Made by a program: the position numbers and the translations under genes
The notes under the pieces: generated by a model
What the model was told of the DNA's origin: nothing
The model's database searches: none
What the model saw: the letters and a program-made list of their open reading frames with translations, nothing else
From: AC-37 sp035275105
Lineage (GTDB): Bacteria > Actinomycetota > Thermoleophilia > Solirubrobacterales > Thermoleophilaceae
DNA: 64,000 nt
Reading direction: 5' to 3'
NCBI GenBank assembly: GCA_035275105.1
Contig: DATENL010000090.1
Coordinates: 1-64,000 of the forward strand
Part shown: piece by piece, positions 1 through 7,408 of the stretch
Position numbering within the stretch: the first letter of the stretch is position 1
Layout of the letters: each line of letters starts with the position of its first letter

Positions 1-153
1 GCCCCGCCCCCACCCCCGGCGGCGCCCGTGGGCGGCACCGCGCTCGAACGGCTGAACGACCTCGCGCGCCGCCGCGACTCCGGGGAGATCACACCCGAGG
101 AGTTCGACCGCCAGAAGGCCGCCATCCTCGGCGACATGACGCGCGGGCTGTGA
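1..153 (+). CDS. C-terminal fragment of a SHOCT-domain protein (5' truncated)
   Basis: An open frame enters from the left edge and ends at the TGA at 151-153, giving about 50 residues. The visible part is a proline/alanine linker followed by a short two-helix tail with ALERLNDLARRRDSGEITPE and then EEFDRQKAAIL. This is the typical SHOCT pattern: a leucine-rich helix, a DxGxITxEEF turn and a second helix. SHOCT tails are short C-terminal oligomerisation-type modules, usually attached to membrane or secreted proteins. The N-terminal part lies outside the window, so the main function cannot be told. The stop overlaps the GTG of the next gene by 4 bp, which suggests one operon. Confidence 0.8.
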   Translation, partial: APPPPPAAPVGGTALERLNDLARRRDSGEITPEEFDRQKAAILGDMTRGL

Positions 154-779
154 AGCCAGAGCGGCTCCTGATCCCGCTGGCCGCGATCGCCGTCGCGATC
201 TTCGCCACGAGCCGCCTGATGGTCGCGATCGATCCCGGCGAGGCGCACCCCACCGGGCTCGGGGGCGACACCGCCAAGAGCGCCGAGAAGGCGATTCGGA
301 AGGCCACCGGCGGCGGAGACGGGAACGGCGACGGCGGCGGCAAGGGGGGATCGCGCGAGAGCCACTCGTTCTTCAGCCGCGCCGGGATGCGCGACCTCCA
401 GCGGCTGGTGACCGAGGAGGCCGGCCCCGAGGCGCGCGTGAGCCTGTTCCGGATCCAGGCGAGCCAGGCTCAGGTCTTCACGAGGTCCGGCAGCGGTGGA
501 AAGATGCTCGTGCTGGAGCGCGGGCCCAAGGTGAAGTTCAGCGCCTCCACCCCCGCCGGCATCCCCGGCGGCTTCGGGATCCGGAGCGTGGACACGAGCG
601 CCCCGAGCCGGATCCTCGTCGCCATCGCGCGGCTCTCGGACGCGTCGGCGAACGACGTCGACTACATGGTCTACCTGGTCAGTCCGATCGACCGGACGGG
701 GCGCTGGGACGCCTTCCTGAAGCGCGGCGCGACGCACTTCGCGGCCGACGCGCACGGTCGCCACGTGACGCAGCCGTAG
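150..779 (+). CDS. membrane-anchored or secreted hypothetical protein
   Basis: A 209-residue protein that I do not recognise. Residues 1-28 form a hydrophobic segment with basic residues at the front (MKPERLLIPLAAIAVAIFA), fitting an uncleaved signal anchor. A low-complexity Gly/Asp/Lys stretch follows at about 50-68, and then a mixed alpha/beta domain to the end. The C-terminal domain (about 75-205) looks like a soluble extracytoplasmic domain with several beta strands. The GTG start overlaps the stop of the upstream SHOCT gene, so translation is probably coupled. No catalytic motif is visible, and any role would be a guess. Confidence 0.75.
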   Translation: MKPERLLIPLAAIAVAIFATSRLMVAIDPGEAHPTGLGGDTAKSAEKAIRKATGGGDGNGDGGGKGGSRESHSFFSRAGMRDLQRLVTEEAGPEARVSLFRIQASQAQVFTRSGSGGKMLVLERGPKVKFSASTPAGIPGGFGIRSVDTSAPSRILVAIARLSDASANDVDYMVYLVSPIDRTGRWDAFLKRGATHFAADAHGRHVTQP

Positions 780-782
780 GCT

Positions 783-800
783 AAGCTGGCCGTCCAGCCA
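783..800 (+). promoter_or_regulatory. TetR-type operator overlapping the -10 of the di-iron protein gene
   Basis: The 18 bp at 783-800 match the centre of the perfect palindrome upstream of the TetR gene (5232-5253) at 15 of 18 positions, with core AGCTGGCCGTCCAGC here against AGCTGGCCGGCCAGC there. A TAAGCT hexamer (782-787) that could be the -10 overlaps the left half-site. Repressor binding would therefore block RNA polymerase. Binding by the TetR encoded at 4599-5222 is inferred from the sequence match. Confidence 0.65.
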
Positions 801-821
801 AACGACCTTCGGGAGTGGCCC

Positions 822-2111
822 ATGGCACAGACGGCGACGGCGCAGGACGCGCAGCGTATGGCGATCGACAACGTGTCCTACGACGACCTCTACAGGCGCT
901 GGGAGAACGGCAACTGGAAGGCCACCGAGATCGACTTCGGCCAGGACCGCCACGACTGGCACGAGACGTTCGGCGACCTCGAGCGCAACGCGGCCCTCTG
1001 GAACTACTCGATGTTCTTCCACGGCGAGGACTCGGTCACCGACAACCTCTCGCCATACATCGACGCCGCCCCGCGCGAGGAGCAGAAGTACTTCCTCGCC
1101 ACCCAGCAGGTCGACGAGGCGCGCCACGCCGTCTTCTTCGCCCGCTTCATGCGCGAGGTGGTCGAGCGCGGCGACACGATCGCGCACGCCCTCGACGCGA
1201 CCGAGACCGAGCTCACCTGGGGCTTCTGCAAGACCTTCGAGTACCTCGACAAGGTCGCCGACGGCCTTCGCAAGGACCGCTCGAAGCCGAACTTCGCCGC
1301 CGCGATCACGATGTACCACCTGGTGGTCGAGGCCACGCTCGCGCAGCCCGGCCAGCACTTCATCGAGAGCTACCTCGAGGAGCGCGGCGTGCTCCCCGGC
1401 TTCTACTCGGGGATGCAGAACGTCTCGCGGGACGAGCAGCGCCACATTGGCTTCGGCGTGAAGTGCCTGTCGGACCTCGTGAAGGAGGACCCCGACTGCA
1501 GGCACGCGGTCGCCGACCTGCTGCGCGACGTCATGCCGCTGTCGGTGGGCGTGTTCGTGCCGCCGAACTGGGACCGCCGCTACGTCGAGGTCTTCGGCTC
1601 GACGATCGAGGAGGTCTACCTCCAGGGGATGCACTCGTTCGAGTCGAAGATGCGCGCCGCCGGGCTCCCGCTGGAGGAGCTCCCGGGGGCGCCGCCGCTG
1701 CCGATCGACCTGAAGCCCGAGGAACGGGTCGAGCGCGCGATCAGCATGCTCCAGGCCGGCTTCATCGGCGAGAAGGTCGGGCCGCCCTCGCGGGATCCCG
1801 AGAAGATCGCGATGCTGTTCGACGTGATCGGGCGCTCGGTCGACACCGACGCGACCCCGAACGGCGCCGCCACGATCCAGTGGGACTTCAGGGACGCCGA
1901 GCCGTGGTACCTACGGATCGACAACGGCTCCACCCGGACCGTGAAGGGGCGCCACGACGACCCCGACCTGACCCTCCGCTGCGCGTTCGAGGACTGGGTC
2001 GACATCACCGCCGGCCGCGAGGACGCGCGCCTCGCGATGCTCAAGGGCAAGCTGCGGCCGAAGGGCAGCGTGCGGATGTTGATGCGGATGCCGCGGCTGT
2101 TCGGGCGCTAG
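822..2111 (+). CDS. R2-like di-iron oxidase/ferritin-like protein fused to an SCP2 domain
   Basis: A 429-residue protein. The N-terminal 300 residues are a ferritin-like helical bundle of the ribonucleotide-reductase R2/R2-like ligand-binding oxidase superfamily. The six expected metal ligands can be read as E69, the EARH pair E99/H102, E170 in VVEATL, and E205/H208 in DEQRHIG. The C-terminal part (about 315-429) resembles an SCP2 lipid-binding domain (DPDLTLRCAFEDWVDI, then MLKGKLRPKGS). The combination suggests oxidation of a lipid-like ligand, as proposed for R2lox proteins, but the substrate is unknown. It is not a dNTP-making R2, because no catalytic partner subunit is nearby. A GGGAG precedes the ATG. 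Expression is probably controlled by the TetR operator at 783-800. A 66-residue membrane protein follows after 2 bp. Confidence 0.8.
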   Translation: MAQTATAQDAQRMAIDNVSYDDLYRRWENGNWKATEIDFGQDRHDWHETFGDLERNAALWNYSMFFHGEDSVTDNLSPYIDAAPREEQKYFLATQQVDEARHAVFFARFMREVVERGDTIAHALDATETELTWGFCKTFEYLDKVADGLRKDRSKPNFAAAITMYHLVVEATLAQPGQHFIESYLEERGVLPGFYSGMQNVSRDEQRHIGFGVKCLSDLVKEDPDCRHAVADLLRDVMPLSVGVFVPPNWDRRYVEVFGSTIEEVYLQGMHSFESKMRAAGLPLEELPGAPPLPIDLKPEERVERAISMLQAGFIGEKVGPPSRDPEKIAMLFDVIGRSVDTDATPNGAATIQWDFRDAEPWYLRIDNGSTRTVKGRHDDPDLTLRCAFEDWVDITAGREDARLAMLKGKLRPKGSVRMLMRMPRLFGR

Positions 2112-2113
2112 CG

Positions 2114-2314
2114 GTGCGCCGGCTCCTGCGCGCCGCCCGGCTCGTCATCCGCGACGAGCGCATCCCGCGCCCGCTGCGCTGGCTGGCCGCGGTCGCGCTG
2201 ATGCCGATCCCCGGCCCCGTCGACGAGGCCGCGCTGCTCGTGCTCGCCCCGCTGCTGCTCGCCTTCCACCCCGAGCCGATGCGCGAGGCCTGGCGGACGG
2301 CCGGGCGCGCCTAG
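2114..2314 (+). CDS. small membrane protein (66 aa)
   Basis: A GTG start lies 2 bp after the stop of the di-iron gene, and the frame gives 66 residues. A basic amphipathic N-terminus (VRRLLRAARLVIRDERIPRP) leads into a hydrophobic helix around residues 22-50 with ALMPIPGPVDEAALLVLAPL. The layout recalls short YkvA/DUF1232-like membrane proteins, but the match is too loose to name a family. The tight spacing suggests co-translation with the upstream gene and control by the same TetR operator. The stop overlaps the stop of the convergent MMPL gene by 4 bp, so no terminator separates the two. Confidence 0.65.
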   Translation: MRRLLRAARLVIRDERIPRPLRWLAAVALMPIPGPVDEAALLVLAPLLLAFHPEPMREAWRTAGRA

Positions 2315-4548
2315 GCTCGCGCCGGCAGCTCCTCGGGCTTCGCCGCGCCCTCGAAGTCGGTTCGCGGCAGGATCCGCTGAAGGGGTCGCGGCAGCCACCA
2401 GTTCCAGCGCCCCATGAGCTCCATCGTCGCCGGCACCAGCACGAGGCGCACGAGGGTCGCGTCCAGAGCGATCGCCACCGACAGGCCGAGCCCGATCTCC
2501 TTGACCGACGGCACGCCGGTGCCCGCGAAGACGGCGAACACGGCGACCATGATCAGCGCCGCGCTCGAGATCGTGCGGGCGCTCCTCGCCAGGCCCTGGG
2601 CGACGGCCGTGCGCGTGTCGCCGGTCGCCTCGTAGCGCTCGCGGATGCGGGTGAGCAGGAAGACCTCGTAGTCCATCGACAGGCCGAAGACGATCGCCAG
2701 GAGGAACGGCGGCGTCATCGTGTTCACGTAGCCCAGATGCTCGAATCCGAGCAGACCGTCGAACCAGCCGTACTGGAAGACCATCACGAGGACGCCATAG
2801 GCGGCGGCGACCGAGAGCAGGTTCATCACGACCGCCTTCAGCGGGAGCAGTACCGAGCGCAGCAGTAGCAGCAGCACCAGGTAGCTGAACGCGAGCACGA
2901 ACAGAGCGATCTTCCACATCGAACCCGAGACCAGGTCCTTGAAGTCCTCGACGTGGGCGGTCGGCCCACCGACCGAGACGGTCGCCACGTCGGCGAGCGG
3001 GTTGCGGTCCGGGGAGCGGAGGCGCTCCACGAGCCCCCGTGCGGCCGGGCTCTCGGGGTCGCCCCGCGGCGTCAGCGCGACGAGCGCGGAGTCGCCGTCG
3101 CGCGAGGGGCGAGCCGGGGCGACCTTCGCGACGGCCCGGTCGGTCTCGAAGCGATCGCGGAAGCGCACGAGCGCGCGCCGGTTGCGCTCGTCGCCCACCC
3201 CGCCCGCGCGGAAGCGCGCGACCACGAGCGCCTGCCCGGCCGCGCCCTTGCCCTGCACGTCGGCGGCCAGCTCGGCGCCGCGTCGCGTCTCGTTGTCCTT
3301 GGGGAACTGGCGCAGCGCGCCGTCGCCCCAGTGGAGCGACAACGCCGGCACGGCGAGGAGAAGCAGGAAACCCGCGCTGGCCGCCGCCGTCAACCCGGGA
3401 CGGCGCATGACGCGCTCGGTCCAGCGCTCCCAGAACGACGGCCGGTCGGGGTCCGATCGCCCGCGCCGGCGGCGCTGGCTCCGCCGGCCGCGCACGACTA
3501 GCCCCGTGATCGTCGCGATCCGGCCGCGCGCGTAGGCGCGCCGGCCGAGGAGGCTCATGAGCGCGGGGAGGAGCGTCACCGCCCCGACGATCGAGATAGC
3601 GACGACGACGATCGCCCCCATCGCCATCGAGCGGATCGTGGTCGAGTCGACGAGGAACAGCCCGGCGAGGGAGATGAGGACGGTGACGCCCGAGAAGACG
3701 ACGGCGATCCCCGACGTCCTCATGGCCGTGCGGCGCGCCTCCTCCCGCGTGGCGCCGCCGTGGATCTCCTCGCGGTAGCGCGCGAGGACGAACAGCGAGT
3801 AGTCGACCGCGACCCCGATCCCGATCATCGACGCGACGTTCGTGACGAAGACCGACATCTCGGTCGTCTGCGAGAGGAAGTAGATCGCGGCACCGGTGAG
3901 CATGACGCTGCCGAACCCGAGCGCCAGCGGCAGCGCGGCGGCGGCGAGCGAGCCGAACACCGCGAGCAGGATCAGGAACACGATCGGGAAGCCGGTGCGC
4001 TCGGCGCTCTCGAGGTCGTGCTTGCTCAGGTCCTGCATGCCGGCCCAGAGAGCCTGCTGACCGACCAGGTGCGGCTCGACGTCCCGGCGAGCGCCGTCGC
4101 CCACGCCGATCTCGCGGCGCAGGTCGCTGGCGGCGTCGGCGTTCTCGTTCTCGCTGCCCGTGAGGCGCAGCGGAACGATCGCCGCACGCGTGTCCCCGCT
4201 CGTCGCGATGACCGGCGACCCCGCGCCAGGCGCGAGGGCGACGTGGTCGACGCGCCGGGCGGCGCTGCGGACGCGGTCGAGCGCGGTGCGCACGTCGGCG
4301 TCGGACGCCCGCGCGCCGATCGCGAGGACCGCGGCGAGCTGGTCGCGCTGGACGCCGTCGAAGCGGTCGAGCGCGCGGTCGGTGCGGTCCGAGCCGGAGC
4401 CCGGCACCGTGAAGCCGCCGCTCGTCAGGTGCTCGGTCTGCTTGAGCGAGAACGGGATCGCCGCGACGAGCACGGCGAGCCAGAGGCCCACGACCAGGGC
4501 CCGCCGGCGCTCGACGAAGCCCGACAGCCTGTCCATCGCGCGCTGCAT
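2311..4548 (-). CDS. MMPL/RND family transporter
   Basis: A 745-residue membrane protein with the classic duplicated MMPL architecture: one N-terminal transmembrane helix, an extracytoplasmic domain (about 40-165), five to six helices (about 185-335), a cytoplasmic basic linker, another helix, a second extracytoplasmic domain and a second helix bundle (about 550-720). The transmembrane pattern VGVAVDYSLFVLARYREE in half 1 and FGLSMDYEVFLLTRIRE in half 2 carries the conserved Asp-Tyr pair of the proton relay. MMPL proteins export lipids, siderophores or drugs with the proton motive force. It is convergent with the di-iron operon and adjacent to a TetR gene in the same orientation, an arrangement common for regulated efflux pumps. 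A second possible ATG lies at residue 5. The substrate is unknown. Confidence 0.88.
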   Translation of the reverse strand: MQRAMDRLSGFVERRRALVVGLWLAVLVAAIPFSLKQTEHLTSGGFTVPGSGSDRTDRALDRFDGVQRDQLAAVLAIGARASDADVRTALDRVRSAARRVDHVALAPGAGSPVIATSGDTRAAIVPLRLTGSENENADAASDLRREIGVGDGARRDVEPHLVGQQALWAGMQDLSKHDLESAERTGFPIVFLILLAVFGSLAAAALPLALGFGSVMLTGAAIYFLSQTTEMSVFVTNVASMIGIGVAVDYSLFVLARYREEIHGGATREEARRTAMRTSGIAVVFSGVTVLISLAGLFLVDSTTIRSMAMGAIVVVAISIVGAVTLLPALMSLLGRRAYARGRIATITGLVVRGRRSQRRRRGRSDPDRPSFWERWTERVMRRPGLTAAASAGFLLLLAVPALSLHWGDGALRQFPKDNETRRGAELAADVQGKGAAGQALVVARFRAGGVGDERNRRALVRFRDRFETDRAVAKVAPARPSRDGDSALVALTPRGDPESPAARGLVERLRSPDRNPLADVATVSVGGPTAHVEDFKDLVSGSMWKIALFVLAFSYLVLLLLLRSVLLPLKAVVMNLLSVAAAYGVLVMVFQYGWFDGLLGFEHLGYVNTMTPPFLLAIVFGLSMDYEVFLLTRIRERYEATGDTRTAVAQGLARSARTISSAALIMVAVFAVFAGTGVPSVKEIGLGLSVAIALDATLVRLVLVPATMELMGRWNWWLPRPLQRILPRTDFEGAAKPEELPARA

Positions 4549-4598
4549 CGCAGGCGGCTACTTATCCCGCGCGCGCGAGAAAGGCGGTGTGAGGTGGC

Positions 4599-5222
4599 TC
4601 ACGGTGACTCGCCGAGCAGGAAGCGCGCCACGGAGATCGCGGCGTCGACCGCGCCCGCGCTCGGCCAGTCGGCGTCGGACGTGAACTGCACCTCGAGCCC
4701 GTCGGCGAGGGCAAGGAAGATGGCAACCACCGACTCGGCGTCGGTGCGCAGCGTGACGATCCCCTCGCGCTCCTTCTCGACGAGGATCTCGCCGACCTCG
4801 GCCCGCACGCGCCGGTAGAGCGCGCCGAGCTCGTCGCGGATCTCGTCGTTTCGCCTAGCCGCGCTGAGCAGCTCGTGGATGACGGCGTGGCTACCGGCGT
4901 CCTCGGCCACGAACTGCTCGAGCCCCCACACGAGCGCCTGGACGATCGCGTCGAGCGAGGTCGCGTCGCGCAGGCGCTCCTCGATGGCGGTCACGCGGAC
5001 GTCGGCGTCGTGGCGGACGACCTCGACCAGCAGCCGCTCCTTCGAGCCGAAGTAGTAGTGCAGCAGGCCGCGCGATACCCCGGCCTCCTGCGCGACGTGG
5101 TCGAACGTGGATCCGGCGGCGCCCCGGCGCGCGACACTCGACCGCATGGCGGCGACGATCCGCTTCGCCTTGTCCGAATCGAGCCGGCGCTCGGTGCGCT
5201 CGGCGGTGCGTGCGGCTTCCAC
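4599..5222 (-). CDS. TetR/AcrR family transcriptional regulator
   Basis: A 207-residue regulator. The N-terminal helix-turn-helix (about 20-70) shows the TetR signature GSTFDHVAQEAGVSRGLLHYY followed by FGSKERLL. The remaining 130 residues are the helical ligand-binding and dimerisation domain. The GTG start lies 7 nt after a TAGTCT -10 hexamer (5235-5230), so the transcript is probably leaderless. That -10 overlaps the perfect palindrome at 5232-5253, which implies autorepression. A close relative of the palindrome sits at 783-800 before the R2-like/SCP2 gene, so that operon is a likely target. The MMPL gene downstream may be co-transcribed. The inducer is probably a hydrophobic or lipid-like molecule, by inference from the neighbours only. 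Confidence 0.88.
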   Translation of the reverse strand: MEAARTAERTERRLDSDKAKRIVAAMRSSVARRGAAGSTFDHVAQEAGVSRGLLHYYFGSKERLLVEVVRHDADVRVTAIEERLRDATSLDAIVQALVWGLEQFVAEDAGSHAVIHELLSAARRNDEIRDELGALYRRVRAEVGEILVEKEREGIVTLRTDAESVVAIFLALADGLEVQFTSDADWPSAGAVDAAISVARFLLGESP

Positions 5223-5229
5223 GCGCCAA

Positions 5230-5253
5230 AGACTAGCTGGCCGGCCAGCTAGT
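5230..5253 (-). promoter_or_regulatory. TetR operator (22-bp perfect palindrome) with embedded -10
   Basis: Positions 5232-5253 form an exact 22-bp palindrome with half-site ACTAGCTGGCC. The -10 hexamer TAGTCT of the TetR gene (minus strand, 5235-5230) overlaps its edge and is followed 7 nt later by the GTG start. This placement is the usual geometry of TetR autoregulation. The related site at 783-800 supports its use as a binding site. Confidence 0.75.
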
Positions 5254-5262
5254 GACGCCCTG

Positions 5263-5325
5263 GTGCAACAAGTGGCCTGGCCCCTGTTGCGCCTCGTGCA
5301 ACAGGTGGCCTGGCCCCTGTTGCAC
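5263..5325. repeat. two tandem copies of a 30-bp dispersed palindromic element
   Basis: Units at 5263-5292 and 5296-5325 begin GTGCAACA and end TGTTGC(A/G)C around the core GTGGCCTGGCCCC. A third copy in opposite orientation lies at 54252-54281. The 8-bp ends are inverted repeats, so each unit can fold into a hairpin, as REP-like elements do. All copies are intergenic. Confidence 0.7.
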
Positions 5326-5326
5326 G

Positions 5327-5349
5327 AAAAAGGGCGCCTCGCGGCGCCC
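5327..5349 (-). terminator. rho-independent terminator of the 155-aa protein gene
   Basis: On the minus strand the stem GGGCGCC with loop GCGA and complement GGCGCCC (5349-5332) is followed directly by five T (5331-5327). It lies 26 bp past the stop of the gene at 5376-5843. Confidence 0.75.
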
Positions 5350-5375
5350 CTCTTCGCAAAGCGTTGCGACCGGCG

Positions 5376-5843
5376 CTAGGTCGTAGCGCCCGCCGGCTGC
5401 GCCGAGGATCCGGACGAGGTGGTCGTCGAGCTGTACTCGAACTCCTCCTCCGCACCGAACAGCGCGTCGAGCACCTTCTTGCGCAGCCCCTCGGACAGCG
5501 CAAGCGCGGCGCCAACGCCGACCAGCAGCAGGAGGATCCTCCCGCCGCGGCGACGCTTCTTCTTCTTCGCGCCTCGCAGGGTGTCGGCCGCGTCGCGAAG
5601 CGAGGTCGCGGCCTCCTTCAGCTCCTTCTGCGTCTTCTTGTCGTCCATCAGGGCCTTCGCGGGGCCCTTGCCGTTCGACATGCGCTCGTACGCCTTGCGC
5701 GCGGACTCGTAAGCCGTACGCAGGTTGTCGCGCAGCTCGTCGTCCTCGACGAGGCGCTGCACGTAGGGGTTGGACCGCGCGGCCTTGCCGGCGGCTACCG
5801 CCCCAGCCCCAGCCTTCGCGGCCTTCTTCTTCTTCGATGCCAT
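5376..5843 (-). CDS. hypothetical membrane-associated protein with charged helices
   Basis: A 155-residue protein that I do not recognise. It opens with a lysine/alanine-rich tract (MASKKKKAAKAGAGAVAAG), continues with an amphipathic helical region (about 25-90; heptad-like, rich in Lys/Asp/Glu) and a basic patch KKKKRRRG. It ends with one hydrophobic helix (about 100-118, ILLLLVGVGAALALSEGL) and a Ser/Thr-rich tail. Such a layout fits an actinobacterial inner-membrane-anchored protein with its coiled helices in the cytoplasm. The ATG is preceded by GAGGAGAG at good spacing. A terminator follows, so the gene appears monocistronic. Confidence 0.75.
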   Translation of the reverse strand: MASKKKKAAKAGAGAVAAGKAARSNPYVQRLVEDDELRDNLRTAYESARKAYERMSNGKGPAKALMDDKKTQKELKEAATSLRDAADTLRGAKKKKRRRGGRILLLLVGVGAALALSEGLRKKVLDALFGAEEEFEYSSTTTSSGSSAQPAGATT

Positions 5844-5910
5844 GGCTCTCCTCAGACGCTCCTTGCGGGAAACATACCCGGAGCGCCGCGTCGGGAACAG
5901 CGCCGCCGGG

Positions 5911-7359
5911 TCAGCAGATCGAGAAACCGGCCGCCAGGTCCTTCGTAACGGTCTTGGTCTGGCCGTTCTTCTTGAAGCTCGCGGTCACGACGGCCTTCAC
6001 GTGATGCAGACCCGAACCGAGGGTCTTCGTGCCGAGCGTGGCCCTGAACGGCTTGGCCTTCACGACCGCCCGCTGCTTGCCGTCGATCGAGAAGACGGCC
6101 TTCTTGATCGTCACGTCGCCCGAGACGCTCGCGACGAACGCCTGGCCCTTGCCCACGCAGTTCTTCGGTGAGTGGAGGACGAGCTCGTGCGAGCCGAACG
6201 TCTCCCGTGTCGCCTTGCTCGGCCCGGCGTACGGCGGCTCGCCGGGAGCCACCGGCACGGCGTGGATGCCGGGGATGCTCTCCCACGTCGCCCAGCCTCG
6301 GCCGGCAGAGTTGACGCCGAGCTTCAGGAACGGGAAGCTGCCGGTGGGGGCGAGCGTCTGGGCGGACGTGAACTGCGTGTTGGCGCCGCTGCGCGCATAC
6401 CGGTAGCGCAGCTTGCCCGAGCTGTCCTGCCACGCGAAGTGGAGACGGCCCGCGCCGTCCTCGACGAGGTCCGCGCTCGAAGGGTTCCCGACCTCGGTCA
6501 GAACCGTGGCCGGCCCCCAGCCCGCGCCGGTGAACTTGCGCAGCAGGTAGCTCCGCTTCGAGGTCGCTCCGCGGCTGTAGGCGACGTAGATCCCGGACGG
6601 CCCGGACACGAGCTTGCCGGTGCTGAAGACGTTGGTCGAGTCGAGCAGCACGGGCGGCGACCAGTTCGTCACGCTGTTCACGTCGCCGCTCCCGTTCCAG
6701 CGGCGCCAGTAGAGCCGGTCGGGGCCGAGCGTCCCGTAGATCGCTACGAGGGTGCTGGGCGCGCGCAGCGCCACCGACCCCTGGTACGACCCGCCCGGTC
6801 CACCGAGCTTCGCCGTCGCCGCCTCGCTGCCCGCGCCCGTGCCGGTCGCCTGGAAGGTGACCCCCTCCGTCTGCACGTTGGAGACCGTGAGGATGCTCTC
6901 GCCCGCGCGGCCGACGCTGCCGGCCGGTGCGTAGATCGCCTGGCCGATGATGTTGTCGCCGCTTCCGTCCATGTGGCCGGGCGAGACCGGGCCGGTGAAC
7001 GTCGTCCCGCCGTTCGCCGAGCTGAACACCTCCTTGAGTGCGTAGGAGGGATCGCAGCAGCGCGCGTCGAGCAGAAGCATGCGGCCGCCGCTCGCGAACA
7101 GCGTGTAGCCGCCGTCCAGGTCGCTGCTCCCGGGCGCGTACGTCTTCGACGCGTTGCAGGCCTGCGCGCCCTGCGCCACGCGGCAGTAGTGGAAGACGTC
7201 GTTGAACCCGGTCGGCTCGGGCGTGGTCCACGTGAAGTGCCCGGTGCCCACGTTGTTGACCGCGACGCGCGGCCGGTGGCCGTCCGGGTCGAGCGAGAGC
7301 TGCTTGCCGGCGGCGGTCGCCGCGGCCGGGGCCGCGAGCAAGAGCACGACGAGGGCCAC
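5911..7359 (-). CDS. secreted protein, sialidase/BNR-like beta-propeller (putative)
   Basis: A 482-residue protein with a signal peptide (MALVVLLLAAPAAATAAG, cleavage near residue 18). The body (about 20-380) has repeated strand patterns with Asp/Gly turns such as SSANGGTTFTGP and EDGAGRLHFAWQDSSGKLRY, which recall BNR/sialidase-type beta-propeller repeats. The last 90 residues resemble a bacterial Ig-like fold that ends in a Cys. Cys residues at several positions suggest disulphides, as expected outside the cell. No catalytic residues of sialidases can be identified, so a binding role is as likely as hydrolysis. The GTG start is the first one available. No clear ribosome-binding site is seen, and the start could lie slightly elsewhere. 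Confidence 0.65.
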   Translation of the reverse strand: MALVVLLLAAPAAATAAGKQLSLDPDGHRPRVAVNNVGTGHFTWTTPEPTGFNDVFHYCRVAQGAQACNASKTYAPGSSDLDGGYTLFASGGRMLLLDARCCDPSYALKEVFSSANGGTTFTGPVSPGHMDGSGDNIIGQAIYAPAGSVGRAGESILTVSNVQTEGVTFQATGTGAGSEAATAKLGGPGGSYQGSVALRAPSTLVAIYGTLGPDRLYWRRWNGSGDVNSVTNWSPPVLLDSTNVFSTGKLVSGPSGIYVAYSRGATSKRSYLLRKFTGAGWGPATVLTEVGNPSSADLVEDGAGRLHFAWQDSSGKLRYRYARSGANTQFTSAQTLAPTGSFPFLKLGVNSAGRGWATWESIPGIHAVPVAPGEPPYAGPSKATRETFGSHELVLHSPKNCVGKGQAFVASVSGDVTIKKAVFSIDGKQRAVVKAKPFRATLGTKTLGSGLHHVKAVVTASFKKNGQTKTVTKDLAAGFSIC

Positions 7360-7408
7360 GAGAGCCGTATGGCGCGTAGACGCTATGTGCGGAGCATACG
7401 CCGCGTGT

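Noticed and set aside
5911..7359. true sialidase
   Set aside because: The repeat pattern is BNR-like, but the catalytic Arg triad, Tyr and Asp could not be found with confidence.
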